This document shows, piece by piece, positions 63,196 through 64,000 of a stretch of DNA of 64,000 nt. The stretch spans positions 232,715 through 296,714 of the forward strand of contig JAZUBQ010000012.1 of NCBI GenBank assembly GCA_045638525.1, read 5' to 3'. The DNA comes from SIG452 sp045638525. GTDB lineage: Bacteria; Bacillota; Clostridia; UMGS1840. The notes beneath the pieces are model-generated. The model had not been told where the DNA came from. It ran no database searches and worked only from the letters and a program-made list of their open reading frames with translations. The translations under genes and the position numbers were made by a program. The number at the start of each line of letters is the position of its first letter. Position 1 is the first letter of the stretch.

Positions 63196-63381
63196 GGATA
63201 ACATCTCTCGCCTCCCAAAACAGACTTTTTACATCATTGCATAATCAAAGGCATCCCGGTTTATGTCGTCATCAAACTTTATTTTAACATTGATATAACA
63301 TAAACCCTTCCGACAAAAGGATTTTTCTATATAAACTATATCATAAATATCATATAGTAAATTGATACGATTATATCGACC

Positions 63382-63421
63382 AAAAAGCGACAAACTTCAA
63401 CTTCTATTCTGTCGTTTTTTT
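63382..63421. terminator. Second hairpin of a tandem terminator
   Basis: AAAAAGCGACA pairs with TGTCGTTTTTT around a 17-base loop. The A- and T-runs allow use in either direction. The rest of 63205-63429 is AT-rich with no gene seen. Confidence 0.6.
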
Positions 63422-63429
63422 GTATAACG

Positions 63430-63467
63430 AAAAAAGTCACTGCAGAGTTGTAACTCCACAGCGACTA
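63430..63467 (-). terminator. Terminator of the glycyl-radical-enzyme operon
   Basis: Minus-strand AGTCGCTGTGGAGT pairs fully (three G-U pairs) with ACTCTGCAGTGACT and is followed by TTTTT. Confidence 0.85.
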
Positions 63468-63503
63468 AGGCTTTCGGTAGTGTTCATTTTATTTCAAAAT
63501 GAC

Positions 63504-63620
63504 TTATGTTATCCAATTCATAACACAACGGAGAGGACACCCTTTTAAGAATACGGTGATTCTGGCTCCCGGTCCGTCGTGTATGGAAAATTCTTTGATA
63601 TCAAAAATAGTACCGTTCAT
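63504..63620 (-). pseudogene. N-terminal stub of a glycyl-radical-enzyme activase (radical SAM)
   Basis: A 38-codon frame starts MNGTIFDIKEFSIHDGPGAR and continues ITVFLKGCPLRC, the unmistakable N-terminus of pyruvate-formate-lyase-activating enzymes. In intact proteins the next residues complete the CxxxCxxC iron-sulfur motif (xWCHNPE); here only the first two Cys remain, then VMNWIT and a stop. The family is about 240-300 residues, so roughly 85 percent is missing. The terminator lies only 37 bases beyond, which points to an internal deletion. It would have served the adjacent glycyl radical enzyme. Confidence 0.82.
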
Positions 63621-63747
63621 AACAAGACTTCTTTCACAATTTTATATCAAGAATAAAACGGTTCAGATTTTTGTTTTGCAGCGAGGGTGCTGTACTACTT
63701 TGTACCGCCCCGAGTGAAAAACAGAAAGATGAAATTTTCTGAAAAAT

Positions 63748-64000
63748 TTATACTTGATACTGTTGACGGCGCAGTACGTGGTCTTGGTACTCTTTATCCA
63801 GTTCCACAAAGTATGCACTCCATCCCCAAATACGAACAACCAATCGGCTGTGACGTTCAGGATGTGCTTGTGCATCCTTCATCACTTCTGCATTCACCGC
63901 ATTTAACTGCATCTGATGACCACCCATATCCATATAGGCTTTTACCAACATTGCCACTTTATCAATGGCATCTTCCCCTTCAAACATCGAACTTGCAAAT
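63748..64000 (-). CDS. Glycyl radical enzyme, C-terminal part (pyruvate formate-lyase family)
   Basis: Only the last 84 codons are in the window; the gene continues past 64000. The C-terminus contains RIWGWSAYFVELDKEYQDHV, which matches the glycyl radical loop (RVxGYSxxFxxL) with the radical Gly before Trp-Ser instead of the usual Tyr-Ser/Ala. HQMQLNAVNAEVMKDAQAHP is the conserved segment before it. Members include pyruvate formate-lyase and diol or choline-type eliminases; this variant cannot be assigned. A diol or sugar-acid dehydratase would fit a rhamnose/uronate locus. Its activase gene next door is broken. Confidence 0.9.
   Translation of the reverse strand, partial: FASSMFEGEDAIDKVAMLVKAYMDMGGHQMQLNAVNAEVMKDAQAHPERHSRLVVRIWGWSAYFVELDKEYQDHVLRRQQYQV

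Noticed and set aside
63499..63717. A 72-codon plus-strand reading frame
   Set aside because: It is the opposite strand of the activase stub and its upstream gap; no ribosome site and no recognisable protein.

Overview
The window looks like chromosome of a low-GC, endospore-forming Clostridia-type Firmicute. It carries sigG and spoVT, strong Shine-Dalgarno sites with occasional TTG/GTG starts, a classic atp operon, a yolD-like gene after a Y-family polymerase, and SLH surface proteins. Genus and species cannot be read from the sequence. Several features suggest a little-studied lineage.

Region 1 (1-25,065) is housekeeping. It opens with two divergent nucleotidyltransferase genes; one is fused to hexapeptide and phosphomannomutase-like domains that look degenerate. 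A Y-family polymerase/YolD pair follows. A complete nine-gene F1Fo ATP synthase operon (5,184-11,877) has a c subunit whose residues predict Na+ coupling and an epsilon subunit without its C-terminal hairpin. Next come two tandem PHP phosphatases and a PepV-like dipeptidase. The leftward block holds a DUF5662 protein, a SpoVB-like flippase, SigG, MscS and an acyltransferase. A palindromic MITE-like repeat sits directly in front of spoVT. A DUF975 membrane protein, an aldose-epimerase-like protein, feoA and a feoB lacking its 3' part close the region.

Region 2 (25,066-25,373) has no intact gene. It holds a terminator-like hairpin and a degenerate reading frame, and looks like a rearrangement scar at the feoB breakpoint.

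Region 3 (25,374-64,000) is a leftward glycan-degradation locus of about 38 kb, the most striking part of the window. Secreted proteins (two tandem heparinase II/III-like lyases, three jelly-roll/Ig module proteins, two SLH proteins) would bind and cut an acidic polysaccharide at the cell surface. An LplA/B/C-type ABC importer without its own ATPase would take up oligosaccharides. Three alpha-L-rhamnosidase-like (GH78) and three SGNH esterase genes, interleaved and without signal peptides, would strip rhamnose and acyl groups in the cytoplasm. An RpiB/LacAB isomerase, Gfo/Idh/MocA and D-2-hydroxyacid dehydrogenases, an SDR/DHDPS-family pair and an L-serine dehydratase would handle the products. 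The only obvious regulator is a PfkB sugar kinase fused to an AraC DNA-binding domain. Its own promoter and that of the neighbouring M20 hydrolase gene share a 29-bp motif (26/29 identical) at the same position over the -35 box, a good candidate operator. At the right edge lie the C-terminus of a glycyl radical enzyme and a 38-codon stump of its radical-SAM activase.

No tRNA, rRNA, CRISPR array or intact transposase was recognised.
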